From positions 62,001-126,000 of the forward strand of contig CAJYVD010000035.1 in NCBI GenBank assembly GCA_913778495.1: a DNA stretch of 64,000 bases. The letters run 5' to 3'. A program made the translations under genes and the position numbers. The stretch is from an uncultured Pantoea sp. Its GTDB lineage: Bacteria; Pseudomonadota; Gammaproteobacteria; Enterobacterales; Enterobacteriaceae. Below are positions 1-9,084 of the stretch, one piece after another. Position 1 is the stretch's first letter. Every line of letters begins with the position of its first letter. Below the pieces are notes generated by a model. That model saw only the letters and a program-made list of their open reading frames with translations, did no database searches and was not told the origin of the DNA.

Positions 1-1155
1 TTCCAGCAAATCGGCTTCCAGAATGTAGCGACGGATTTCGCTCTCACCGCTGCCCGCACCACCGGTAAAGAGTGGCGAACCGTTAAGGATAATCCCGATA
101 CGACCGCCGTTGCTCACGGTGCCATCCACGTTGTGGTTGTCGCGCATTTTGCTGATCAGGTGCATCAGGAACAGCAGCGAGCCGTCGGAAACACGCGGCA
201 GGCCCGGGCCAAAGCGACCGTTAAAGCCTTTCTGCGTATGTTCATCGTTAATCTCGCCCTCAATCTTCTTCCAGTCCACCCCAAACGGTGGGTTAGAGAG
301 CATGTAGTCGAACTGATCCTGCGGCAACTGGTCGTTAGAGAGGGTGTTACCCAGCTTAATGCGGCTGACGTCCTGGCCTTTAATCAGCATATCGGCTTTA
401 CAGATAGCATAGGATTCCGGGTTCAGCTCCTGACCAAAAGCACGCATAACAGCATTGGGGTTTAGCTCGTGCACATATTCCATGCCTGAAGAGAGGAAGC
501 CGCCGGTCCCGGCCGTCGGGTCATAAATTGTGCGGATGATACCGGGCTGCGTCAGGGCTTCATCATCTTCCATAAACACCAGCGAGGTGGTCAGACGCAC
601 GATATCGCGTGGGGTGAAGTGCTCACCGGCGGTCTCGTTAGAACTTTCCGCGAAACGACGGATGAGCTCTTCAAACACCAGGCCCATCTCATGGTTGGAA
701 ATCGCTTTCGGGCTTAAATCGGTGGTGGCGAATTTCTTCACCACTTTGAACAACAGGTTGGCATCTTCAAGCAGGCCGACAAACTCGCTGAATTTGAAGT
801 GTTCGAAGATTTCACGTGCGTCCGGAGAGAACGCCTGTACGTAGCTTTCCAGGTTGGCTTTGATGTCATTCTGCCCCATTTTGCCCAAATCCATCTTCGA
901 GGTATTGAAGAAGGAAAATGTGCTGGTGCGCAGCAGAAACTTCTCTTTCGCATCTTCCGGCAGCGGGCTGGTTTTTAATTCATCGTATTTCGCCACAACC
1001 GCGTCTTTGGTCTCCGCCAGCACACACTCAAGACGGCGCAACAGCGTAAAGGGCAGGATCACGCGCCCGTACTGAGACTGTTTGAAATCACCGCGCAGTA
1101 GGTCAGCGACAGACCAGATAAAGGCAGCCGTTTGCGAAAAATTTTTGTCAGACAT
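1..1155 (-). CDS. hsdM: Type I restriction-modification DNA methylase subunit HsdM (partial, C-terminus off the left edge)
   Basis: This is the adenine-N6 methyltransferase subunit of a type I restriction-modification complex, which works with HsdS (specificity) and HsdR (translocase/nuclease). 385 codons are present and the frame stays open to base 1. An N-terminal helical HsdM domain is followed by SAM-binding motif I (DPTAGTGGF, about residues 212-220) and the catalytic NPPF motif (residues 288-291). The ATG at 1153-1155 opens [12 protein letters not shown], typical of the family. hsdS and hsdR are presumably to the left, outside the window. The gene is divergent from the Zorya operon, 370 bp away, so two antiphage systems sit back to back. 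Family assignment is secure; recognition specificity cannot be read. Confidence 0.93.
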   Translation of the reverse strand, partial: MSDKNFSQTAAFIWSVADLLRGDFKQSQYGRVILPFTLLRRLECVLAETKDAVVAKYDELKTSPLPEDAKEKFLLRTSTFSFFNTSKMDLGKMGQNDIKANLESYVQAFSPDAREIFEHFKFSEFVGLLEDANLLFKVVKKFATTDLSPKAISNHEMGLVFEELIRRFAESSNETAGEHFTPRDIVRLTTSLVFMEDDEALTQPGIIRTIYDPTAGTGGFLSSGMEYVHELNPNAVMRAFGQELNPESYAICKADMLIKGQDVSRIKLGNTLSNDQLPQDQFDYMLSNPPFGVDWKKIEGEINDEHTQKGFNGRFGPGLPRVSDGSLLFLMHLISKMRDNHNVDGTVSNGGRIGIILNGSPLFTGGAGSGESEIRRYILEADLLE

Positions 1156-1525
1156 AGGAATTCCGGAAAAACGTTGAATACGCTACCTGCCGCATGCGGT
1201 CGACAGCCTGTCGAAACGGCAAACGGAGGGCAATAAATGAGATGGGTAAAATCATACATCGCATGCGCTCAAGCACAAGCATCAACTTTCCCTCAGTAAA
1301 ACTTCCCCTTAGCTTCAGAAATCCCCTGCAAAACTAATACTTCTCTTTAAATTCACTAGCCAAGGTCGCGGCAACCGCCAAGTAATTATTTGATTATTAA
1401 AATTAAAAATGTAGAACTCAAACTTCTTCTTAAGACGTGCTGTTAAGATAGATAAGAACAATGAAATCTATTAGAGTATTCCCAAAAGAAATACTTCCCT
1501 TCTTCTTGTTATCTATGGTGTAAAA
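1156..1525. promoter_or_regulatory. Divergent AT-rich intergenic region between hsdM and zorA
   Basis: The 370 bp separate two divergent defence transcription units, so promoters for both should lie here. The half nearest zorA (about 1320-1525) is much richer in A+T than the flanking genes, as in horizontally acquired, H-NS-silenced DNA. No credible small ORF and no operator dyad stood out. No strong ribosome binding site is obvious before the zorA ATG at 1526. Confidence 0.5.
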
Positions 1526-3562
1526 ATGAATTCGCTGCTGCTTCCCGGCGTGCTGGTGCGTAATGGCATTTTGTCTATCGCTTCAGTTTTAAAAAATGAT
1601 GCTGCCCCTGGATTTGTAACTATCCTGCTGGTTGCCACGCTTTGCTTTGCCGTTGTCCGCTGGCGCAAGCTGGTAAAAAGCCGCCGCAATGCTCTCAGCA
1701 GCATTCACAGCATTATCGCAAACACGCCTGAAGATCAGTTCAGCCAGCATGTGACTGAAATCGACGCCAGTATTGCAGCAGCCGATAAAACGGAAGAACA
1801 AAAGAATGTTGCTGAAGCCTGGTATGAATATCGCGAAACCCACGTGATCGACGATCAGAACGGTACACTTGTCGTGCGCAATGCGGTCCGCCCCAGCCAG
1901 TTTTTTAACCTGGATGACCTGCACTTTACGCAAGGATTCTGGCGCATCGTTCCGGGGCTGTTTGTGACTGTAGGGCTATCTCTCACCTTTCTGGGCCTGA
2001 TTTCTGCGCTTAACTCAATGAGTACTTCTCTTGATGACGGAGGGAGTGCAGCCTTAGAGGGTTTACTTACCATCGCTTCAGCAAAATTCATCATGTCTCT
2101 GACCGGTCTGTGCTGTTCGATTGTCTTTACCATATGGCTGCGTCGTGGCACGTCACAACTGGAAAAAGCGGTACATAGTCTTAACAGTTTGATTGAGAAG
2201 CGTCTGACATTTATCGGCCTGGAAGATCTCTCCATTCGCCAGTTGAAAGCAACCATTGAAAGTCGTGAGCATTTCCGCAAGCTGGGACTGGAAATGGTGG
2301 CAGAGATTGGTCGCCCATTACGTGAAGACCTCCCAAGAGCAATCTCGGAATCGATCAGTACAGCTATTACGCCAGTTATCGAACAAGTCAGCCGTTTGGG
2401 CAATGATGGCGTCGGTGAGATGGTACAAAGTCTTTCCTCACGTTTTTCTGAAGATGTCGGTCGTGCCCTGGCACAAGCCAGCGAACGCATTTCTCTGGCA
2501 GGAGACCAGATTAAATTGTTGGCAGAGCGTATGGATCAAAGCTCAGGAAAAATGGGCAATGAGATGGAAAGCGCGATTGGGCGCTTAGGCCAGGCGGTGG
2601 AAACGTTGCGTGATGGTATGCAGCAAACGGCAGATACAGCAACATCAGCATTTAATCAGGGTGCCGAAAACCTTCTAGCAACCATGAATTCAACCTTGCA
2701 GGGTATTAAAGACAATACAGGTGAAGGCGCGCGTGCGATGGGCGAAGCGGCTGCTGATATGAAAGCCGCCGCCTTGGGTATTCGCACCGAACTGGAAGCC
2801 GCAGCTAAGCAAGGGGCAGAAGCGGCGCAGGCGCGCATGTCTGAATCAGCTTCGCAGGCCAGTGACGCTATTGGCCAGGCCGCAACACAAGTGCTGGGTG
2901 CTTTTGGCAATACCGCAGGTGAAATTACCAAAGCAACTGAGGCGATGACCCAGAAAGCCAGCAGCGAACTGCTTTCTCCTCTTTCCACCATTGCGGAGAA
3001 ACTGGAAGGGGTAATGGGTATGCTGACTGAAACCAGCACCGCACTACGCCGCGCGTCTGAAGGGATGAAAGAAGGCGCTGTCGCCTCGGAAAACGCCTCG
3101 GGCAGCTTCCGCACATCAGCACAATCACTGACCAATGCAGCCGATCCGATTCGGGCGATGATGGAGCGCATTGAAGTCAGCACACGCCAGTTACGTGAGA
3201 GCAGTGAAAATAGCCTTTCAGCCATCGCCAATGCCGCTAAAACCAATGCTGAACAATCTGCAATGACGCTTGCAGCTGCACAAGAAACGTTGGGCGGGCA
3301 GCATCGGGCGGTTGAATCCACGCTAACTAATCTTCAGTCTTTGATTGCGGCTTTACGCAGTCAGGGCGAACGTCTGGATAGCATTGACGAGAAACTTGGC
3401 AAGGCATTCGACAGTTATCAACAGCAAGTTGCTACATCGGTTGAAACGCTCTTCGATCATGTCAAAACCATGCAGAAGGAACTCATGCCAGCGCTGGACA
3501 CAATGCAGAATATTGTCGAACAGGCTGAAAACTTCGCACCGAAACAGGCGCGGATGTCATGA
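1526..3562 (+). CDS. zorA: Zorya antiphage protein ZorA (MotA/ExbB-like channel with long tail)
   Basis: ZorA is the inner-membrane motor subunit of the Zorya defence system. It assembles with ZorB into a proton-driven MotAB-like complex whose long cytoplasmic tail is thought to relay phage detection to ZorC and ZorD. The 678-aa protein has a first membrane segment near residues 25-45 and a MotA/TolQ/ExbB-type region with two further segments (about 130-220, including FVTVGLSLTFLGLISAL and FIMSLTGLCCSIVF). Some 400 residues of Ala/Gln/Glu-rich, predicted coiled-coil sequence follow. This short-core, long-tail layout is the ZorA signature. The stop overlaps zorB by an ATGA. It is the first gene of a four-gene operon, and assignment rests on architecture plus the complete neighbourhood. 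Confidence 0.93.
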   Translation: MNSLLLPGVLVRNGILSIASVLKNDAAPGFVTILLVATLCFAVVRWRKLVKSRRNALSSIHSIIANTPEDQFSQHVTEIDASIAAADKTEEQKNVAEAWYEYRETHVIDDQNGTLVVRNAVRPSQFFNLDDLHFTQGFWRIVPGLFVTVGLSLTFLGLISALNSMSTSLDDGGSAALEGLLTIASAKFIMSLTGLCCSIVFTIWLRRGTSQLEKAVHSLNSLIEKRLTFIGLEDLSIRQLKATIESREHFRKLGLEMVAEIGRPLREDLPRAISESISTAITPVIEQVSRLGNDGVGEMVQSLSSRFSEDVGRALAQASERISLAGDQIKLLAERMDQSSGKMGNEMESAIGRLGQAVETLRDGMQQTADTATSAFNQGAENLLATMNSTLQGIKDNTGEGARAMGEAAADMKAAALGIRTELEAAAKQGAEAAQARMSESASQASDAIGQAATQVLGAFGNTAGEITKATEAMTQKASSELLSPLSTIAEKLEGVMGMLTETSTALRRASEGMKEGAVASENASGSFRTSAQSLTNAADPIRAMMERIEVSTRQLRESSENSLSAIANAAKTNAEQSAMTLAAAQETLGGQHRAVESTLTNLQSLIAALRSQGERLDSIDEKLGKAFDSYQQQVATSVETLFDHVKTMQKELMPALDTMQNIVEQAENFAPKQARMS

Positions 3563-4422
3563 GAGCCAACGCCAGTCGTAAGCGTTCACATGAAGAGGAA
3601 GAAGAGTCAGTCTTTGTCTCGATGACAGACATGACGGTCAGCTTTCTTTTTATTGTCATGGTGCTGCTCGCTTTTTTTGCCAGCCGCTACAACGATAAAA
3701 ACACCGTCCCGCGTGATGAGTACGAACAGGCGGTACAAACACGCGATAAAACCATCGAGGATTTGCGCGCTGAGATTGCGCTATTGAAGCAAGTCGATCC
3801 GCTGGAACAATATATGTCGCAGGCTGCTGCTGCCCGGCTCAACTTACTCTATCAGCTGCGCAATAATCTCAAGCAGTCGTTTCCTGAATTGCCGGTTGAT
3901 GTCATTCCTGAAGAAGGCACGTTGCGCTTTCAGGGTGAAGGCTTGTTTACCAGCAATAGCTATACGCTAAGTGAAGATAAAAGAAAGATCGTTGAGGCAC
4001 TGGCGAAAACGCTCGATTCCTTACTGCCCTGCTATACTTTCAGCCAAAACGTCGGATGGAATAAAAGCTGCAATCCCTCATTTGCCATTATTGAAGCAGT
4101 GCAAATTGAGGGACACACGGACTCTAAAGGCGAAGATGTTTATAACCTGAATCTTTCGACTAACCGTGCTATCACAACATTCACCAGCATGCTTGCCGCA
4201 GCGCCAGACCTGGTCGCACATTTTAATATGCGCAACCAACCCGTTCTTTCTGTGGCAGGCTACGGCAAAATGCGTCCGGTTAAGCCGAATGACACACCGC
4301 AAAATATGGCGATGAACCGCCGTATTGATCTACGCATCATTATGCATACACCAGCTAATGCAGCGGAAATTGAAGACATCCGCAAGCGCCTGATCGAGCC
4401 CCTGAAGAAGAGTGCGCTATGA
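3559..4422 (+). CDS. zorB: Zorya antiphage protein ZorB (MotB/OmpA-like)
   Basis: ZorB is the MotB-like partner that anchors the ZorA motor to peptidoglycan. The 287-aa protein has a single membrane helix at about residues 26-43. It is preceded by a conserved acidic position (Asp24 in SMTDMT), which matches the proton-carrying Asp of MotB-type stators. A linker leads to a C-terminal OmpA-like peptidoglycan-binding domain with EGHTDSKG near residue 190 and the NRRIDLRI motif near 255. The start overlaps the zorA stop and the stop overlaps the zorC start (ATGA both times), indicating translational coupling and fixed stoichiometry. A cluster of glutamates at residues 12-16 precedes the helix. 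Confidence 0.93.
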   Translation: MRANASRKRSHEEEEESVFVSMTDMTVSFLFIVMVLLAFFASRYNDKNTVPRDEYEQAVQTRDKTIEDLRAEIALLKQVDPLEQYMSQAAAARLNLLYQLRNNLKQSFPELPVDVIPEEGTLRFQGEGLFTSNSYTLSEDKRKIVEALAKTLDSLLPCYTFSQNVGWNKSCNPSFAIIEAVQIEGHTDSKGEDVYNLNLSTNRAITTFTSMLAAAPDLVAHFNMRNQPVLSVAGYGKMRPVKPNDTPQNMAMNRRIDLRIIMHTPANAAEIEDIRKRLIEPLKKSAL

Positions 4423-5744
4423 AATTGAGCGATGTTTTTCTGAAGCCGGTGGCCCTCTTCAAGCCAGCAATAGCTGTATCAAAAGGTTTAACGGTAAAGA
4501 TCCAAGCCATTCATGAGCGCTGGCCTGATGTCGTAAAGGAGATTGCCGATCGCGATCGTGAAAAGGTGTTACGCAAGCTGCTTGGCTATGTAGAGCGCTG
4601 GGAATGGGATGATGTAAAAATGTCCTTTATCTGTTCAGGCGCACCGATTGTGTTTGATAAAGAATTCAGAACCCAGGAGGAGTTTGCTGTACTTCAGGAG
4701 TTCTATTTACGGGAAACCATCGTTACGGACTCACAGCCCTTCATTTCTGCAATGATATCGGCCTATATCCGTAGTTATGAGCCGGGCTCTATACACACAA
4801 TCAAAATTAAAAACTGCCTTGATATCGCAAGCGAACATATGAGCGATAAGTGGAAAGATATTGTCGAGCAACTACCCGAATTTTTTAACGCTCACCAGGC
4901 GCATCAAGCTTTAGCAGAGAGAATGATGGAGATGGATGCGCCATGGAAAGAGCTTAAACAGTTTGGTATTACACGCCCGCACGATCCGGGGTTAATGTCG
5001 TACGCTCATCTGGCCTATATAGCATCACTGGCACCTGGATTGAATGAAAGACCTGTTATTGAGAAGCTATTTGCCTGGTTAAAACCGGAGGGCAGAAGTG
5101 GCGCTTTGATGAATGGCGCAGCGGAAGCCATCAACGCGCTGTTATCACACTGGTTGTATAAAAAACCCGATGAAGAACTTTCTCGCTATCTGACCGAAAC
5201 GTTAGTAGCCTGGTACGAAGATCCGCGCCTGAGTCGCGGTGGCGTATGGGGTAGCGTAGACGAAGCTTGCCGGAATTTGATTATAAACTGGCTGACACGC
5301 GAAAATATTCTGTTCTTTTTGGATGTGGTTTCTGACGTTGAAGACAGCCATATGTGGGAGCCTCGACGCAAGTTCTGGCTCAATTTATATCATCAGGACA
5401 AAATTAATTCAGCATGGGTGGCTTTCAGTGCTGAAGCCGATATGCGTGCCAGATCGATAAAAAAAACTATGCGGGAAAGTGCGACCTTAACGTTTGGACG
5501 GCAAGTTGCTGGCAGCCGAAAAAACACCTCATTGCTAATTTTAAAAATTGGGCGCTGCATTGTGGTCGAAGGATCACATAATTATAAAGTGCATATCTTT
5601 AGCAGCGATAACAAAAAAGCACCTGAACTCTTCCGATTGACATATGACTGCGAGCATATTCGCATGTTGCCTAATCCGGTCGCTATCCCACACCTCAGCG
5701 GTTGGCAGGAAAAAGTACGCGAACAAATTGAGTATCTGTCATGA
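4419..5744 (+). CDS. zorC: Zorya type I protein ZorC (EH_Signature domain)
   Basis: This is a 441-aa soluble protein with no membrane segment or recognisable catalytic motif. Its position between zorB and the SNF2 helicase gene, its size and its helical character match ZorC, which carries the EH_Signature domain and defines type I Zorya systems. Family work describes ZorC as a DNA-binding cytosolic effector component acting with ZorD. Conserved-looking stretches include ERWEWDDVKMSF (about residues 59-70), the Trp-rich centre (DSHMWEPRRKFW) and a basic C-terminal third. It is coupled by ATGA overlaps on both sides. The assignment relies mostly on context, because the sequence itself has few diagnostic motifs. 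Confidence 0.87.
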   Translation: MKLSDVFLKPVALFKPAIAVSKGLTVKIQAIHERWPDVVKEIADRDREKVLRKLLGYVERWEWDDVKMSFICSGAPIVFDKEFRTQEEFAVLQEFYLRETIVTDSQPFISAMISAYIRSYEPGSIHTIKIKNCLDIASEHMSDKWKDIVEQLPEFFNAHQAHQALAERMMEMDAPWKELKQFGITRPHDPGLMSYAHLAYIASLAPGLNERPVIEKLFAWLKPEGRSGALMNGAAEAINALLSHWLYKKPDEELSRYLTETLVAWYEDPRLSRGGVWGSVDEACRNLIINWLTRENILFFLDVVSDVEDSHMWEPRRKFWLNLYHQDKINSAWVAFSAEADMRARSIKKTMRESATLTFGRQVAGSRKNTSLLILKIGRCIVVEGSHNYKVHIFSSDNKKAPELFRLTYDCEHIRMLPNPVAIPHLSGWQEKVREQIEYLS

Positions 5745-8700
5745 CATTTATTTTCAATCATAATGCAGAGGCGATTACCCTCAATATTGCTGAAAAAAAG
5801 CAGAGCTTCATTAATCGCCTGTTTAAAAGACAGCAGCCCGCGACTTTGTCTGGCCTGACACATAACGATCGCGCCTTAGCTTTCGCTATCGCCGATCTGA
5901 AAGCGCTGGCAGAAGAATTTAGTGAACCCTTACACATCAGTGATGACGCTATCGTATTGAGTCATCATCTGGCAGGCAGACTAGACGCCGAAACGGCGCA
6001 AACTTTGGGTCTGCCTCCTCTCGTCGATCTGACATTGAAAACTGATATTGAAGGCTCACTCGGAAGCGATACCTTTCGTCTACAGCATGAATGGCTACGC
6101 AACGGTGTTCGCCAAATACCACGCCGAACCGGGTCAATTTTAGCCACATCTCAAGGGCCACGCCGGTTGCCATTGTGGATGATGGAGGCTGTTGAAGTTG
6201 CCGAGAACTTTACGCCAGGCGGCGGAGAAGCATTGGACTGGGAATCGCTGGCGCGCTTCCGTCAGGCCCTTGACCCCGGCGTCCAGATGGGCCATGAAAT
6301 CAATGCTGTTCGTGTCTCGCTGACCGACTTTATGCAAGGTTTAGAAGTCCGCATTGCGGATCGTTTTTCTATTTCCACCAGCTCAAATGGTGCTGATGAT
6401 TTCGAAATCGTCCCCTTTTCCGGTAAGAACGTGGAAGAACTGGAAAACAGCGGAGAAGCGGTTAGCGAGGCTGCAGGTGAGCTAAGTGAACAAACGTTAC
6501 GTCGGTTCCAACAACGTGTCAGAACTCAAGGAGCGCTTTCCGCTTATCGTGTTGGCGAAGGCAATTATCTGGTCATTGACCGAAGCGCTCGTCCTATTCT
6601 TGATGTCATGGTGGAGAAGCAAAAGTCTTCACCTGAAGAACGACGCGCTTTTATTGAAAACCCACGACCTGCGATTACCAGTGCTGTTGAAAAATACTTA
6701 AGACAATCGGGCAAGCTGGATGGGCTCGACGATGTGGGTGAAGAAGAAGCAATTGAAGCCGCAGCAGGTCCCGCATTTGTCGAAACCGTTGAATATTCCG
6801 AGCGTGTTAAAGGGATTTTGCATTACCGAAAAGGGACTGTTTCTACGCCTATGACCGGAGAAACGGTCTGGTTGCCTGAGGTAATCCCTGATGCCCTAAC
6901 CAACATTATCGCTGCGATGGATAGCCAGGCGCTGGCAAGCGTCTGCGATCAGTTGCGTAATGCTATAGATGCATCTCAGGATGAAATTGAGATCGCGTCT
7001 CACCCTGTTAAAGTGACAGAAGAGACATTACGCGCATTGGAGAAACGTCTGGTGAACCTTATCGAGATAGAAGGTTCAGCAGAAGCAGCGGATAGCGAAG
7101 ATAAGATCGCTATTGATGTTCAACCTCCAGCTACGGTAATCCTGGATACTAAAGACAATTTTGAAGAACTGTTCTGGCAACCTGATCTAAAAAAACGCTC
7201 CGTTTTCATTGATGAGCAACTTCCCGCAGGCGTTAAAACGGCATTGCGACCGCATCAGCTGGAGAGCTTTAGCTTGCAGCTTTCATCATGGAAGTCAGGC
7301 ATGCCAGGCATTTTGAACGCAGATGAGCAAGGCTTAGGGAAGACACTTCAAACCATCGCATTTCTACGCTGGTTGAAAGAGAACAATAACGTCAGCACTG
7401 CCAGCAATAAAGAGCGCGGGCCAATACTTATTGTTGCTCCTACCTCATTGCTGGAAAACTGGAATGCTGAGGTCAGGCAGCATACGGATAGTGACGGACT
7501 TGGTCATTTACTGCCCCTCTATGGTTCGTCGCTAAGCCACTATAAAAATTTCGATGCCAAAGGTGTCGAGACAAAAGATGGCAATACCTTACTGAATTTT
7601 CAGCAGTTGCATGAGTCAATCAGGGAAGGAAAAGGCCATCGTTTCTGGATACTAACGACCTATACAACGCTGACTAATTACCAGCACTCTTTTGCGAAAA
7701 TCCATTTCTCGGCCGTGGTATTTGATGAAATACAGGCGGTTAAAAATCCTGACTCGCTACGGGCTCGCGCCGCCCGCGCCGTTAATGCTGACTATCGAAT
7801 TGGTCTGACAGGCACACCGATTGAAAATACCACGACCGATTTATGGGCGGTCATGGACCAATTGGCACCCGGTTCTCTGGATACGTTGCGTAACTTCAAC
7901 AGCCTGTATAGCGAACCTGATGAACAGAATATGCTTCAGCTGTATCAGCAAGTCTTTGCACCTCACAATCAAATGCCACCTTTAGCTTTCCGCCGTTTAA
8001 AAGAAGATGTTGCGAAAGAATTGCCTGCAAAAACACGCTTTCTTCATCCGCGCCTTATGCCTGAAGGGCAAGCTATTGCTTACGAAACAGCCCGGTTAAA
8101 GTTATCTCAGCGCGGTCCCGGCGCTGCACTTAAAATGCTGCAGCACATCCGCGGCGTTTCAGTACATCCAGCTATGGAAATGGGCGGCGATAATCAGAGT
8201 TTTATCGATGCATCTGCGCGTCTGAATGCATGCTTTGAGATTTTGCATCATATTAAAGCAAAAGGTGAGCGTGTTCTGGTTTTCATTGAACACAGGAAAA
8301 TGCAGTTCCGGTTTATGGAACTGGCTCGCCAGGAGTTCGGGCTTGAACATATTGATCATATTAACGGCGACACGCCCATTCAGAAGCGGCAGGCTATCGT
8401 GCGTCGATTCCAGCAACATCTTGAGCAAGATGGTGGCTTTGACTTGCTGGTACTCGGCCCTAAAGCGGCCGGAACGGGTTTAACATTGACTGCCGCAACA
8501 CATGTCATTCACCTGTCTCGCTGGTGGAACCCCGCTGTTGAAGAGCAATGTAATGACCGTGTACATCGTATCGGCCAGCGATATCCAGTCCAGATCCATA
8601 TGCCAATGGCCATACACACTGGCTATCAGGAACACTCCTTCGACTGTTTACTCCAAGGGCTTATGTCACGCAAACGAAGTTTAGCGCGAGCGGCCCTCTG

Positions 8701-8869
8701 GCCAATGGGTGACATTGCTAGTGACATCTCACAGTTACAGGCAGCTTTAAGAAAAGACAAGTCTGTGGCAAGTGGAGATATTCTAGAAACAAGCATCAGA
8801 ATGATGTTTGAAAGAGATGTAGAAACTGATGGTACACGAATGGATGACGGTTCATATCGAATCAGTTAA
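5741..8869 (+). CDS. zorD: Zorya type I protein ZorD (SNF2-family helicase/nuclease effector)
   Basis: The 1042-aa cytosolic effector of type I Zorya is proposed to degrade invading DNA. An N-terminal regulatory half of about 500 residues precedes a complete SNF2/SWI2 ATPase. Walker A is DEQGLGKT (Lys near 534), motif II is DEIQ (about 662-665), motif III is LTGTPIEN, and the C-terminal lobe has RWWNPAVEEQ and HRIGQ (about 942). SNF2 motif II is usually DEAH or DEGH; DEIQ occurs in bacterial SNF2 relatives. The start overlaps the zorC stop (ATGA). It is the last operon gene; no clear intrinsic terminator follows within about 200 bp. Confidence 0.93.
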   Translation: MTFIFNHNAEAITLNIAEKKQSFINRLFKRQQPATLSGLTHNDRALAFAIADLKALAEEFSEPLHISDDAIVLSHHLAGRLDAETAQTLGLPPLVDLTLKTDIEGSLGSDTFRLQHEWLRNGVRQIPRRTGSILATSQGPRRLPLWMMEAVEVAENFTPGGGEALDWESLARFRQALDPGVQMGHEINAVRVSLTDFMQGLEVRIADRFSISTSSNGADDFEIVPFSGKNVEELENSGEAVSEAAGELSEQTLRRFQQRVRTQGALSAYRVGEGNYLVIDRSARPILDVMVEKQKSSPEERRAFIENPRPAITSAVEKYLRQSGKLDGLDDVGEEEAIEAAAGPAFVETVEYSERVKGILHYRKGTVSTPMTGETVWLPEVIPDALTNIIAAMDSQALASVCDQLRNAIDASQDEIEIASHPVKVTEETLRALEKRLVNLIEIEGSAEAADSEDKIAIDVQPPATVILDTKDNFEELFWQPDLKKRSVFIDEQLPAGVKTALRPHQLESFSLQLSSWKSGMPGILNADEQGLGKTLQTIAFLRWLKENNNVSTASNKERGPILIVAPTSLLENWNAEVRQHTDSDGLGHLLPLYGSSLSHYKNFDAKGVETKDGNTLLNFQQLHESIREGKGHRFWILTTYTTLTNYQHSFAKIHFSAVVFDEIQAVKNPDSLRARAARAVNADYRIGLTGTPIENTTTDLWAVMDQLAPGSLDTLRNFNSLYSEPDEQNMLQLYQQVFAPHNQMPPLAFRRLKEDVAKELPAKTRFLHPRLMPEGQAIAYETARLKLSQRGPGAALKMLQHIRGVSVHPAMEMGGDNQSFIDASARLNACFEILHHIKAKGERVLVFIEHRKMQFRFMELARQEFGLEHIDHINGDTPIQKRQAIVRRFQQHLEQDGGFDLLVLGPKAAGTGLTLTAATHVIHLSRWWNPAVEEQCNDRVHRIGQRYPVQIHMPMAIHTGYQEHSFDCLLQGLMSRKRSLARAALWPMGDIASDISQLQAALRKDKSVASGDILETSIRMMFERDVETDGTRMDDGSYRIS

Positions 8870-9084
8870 CTTCGTAATAGCTCTTTCTGAATACGGCCGA
8901 TCTCGGCCTGAGAATCTAACTGTTCTTTTATCGGCTCGCTTAATAAAATGTTTAACGGAATTTAAGTGATAACTGAAGCGTGGGCGGTATTACGGTATTG
9001 AAATGCCATGGCGGAGGCATGATAACGTCTTGCGTTTGCCAGAGGCTAGCCGCAGCCTTGTTTGGCTCACGGCTGCTATCAGGC

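Noticed and set aside
2656..3321. 221-aa minus-strand frame inside zorA
   Set aside because: Antisense shadow of the Ala/Gln-rich coiled-coil tail of ZorA.
8890..8912. GGCCGA/TCGGCC dyad after zorD as a terminator
   Set aside because: The arms overlap and leave no loop, so it cannot form a proper terminator hairpin.
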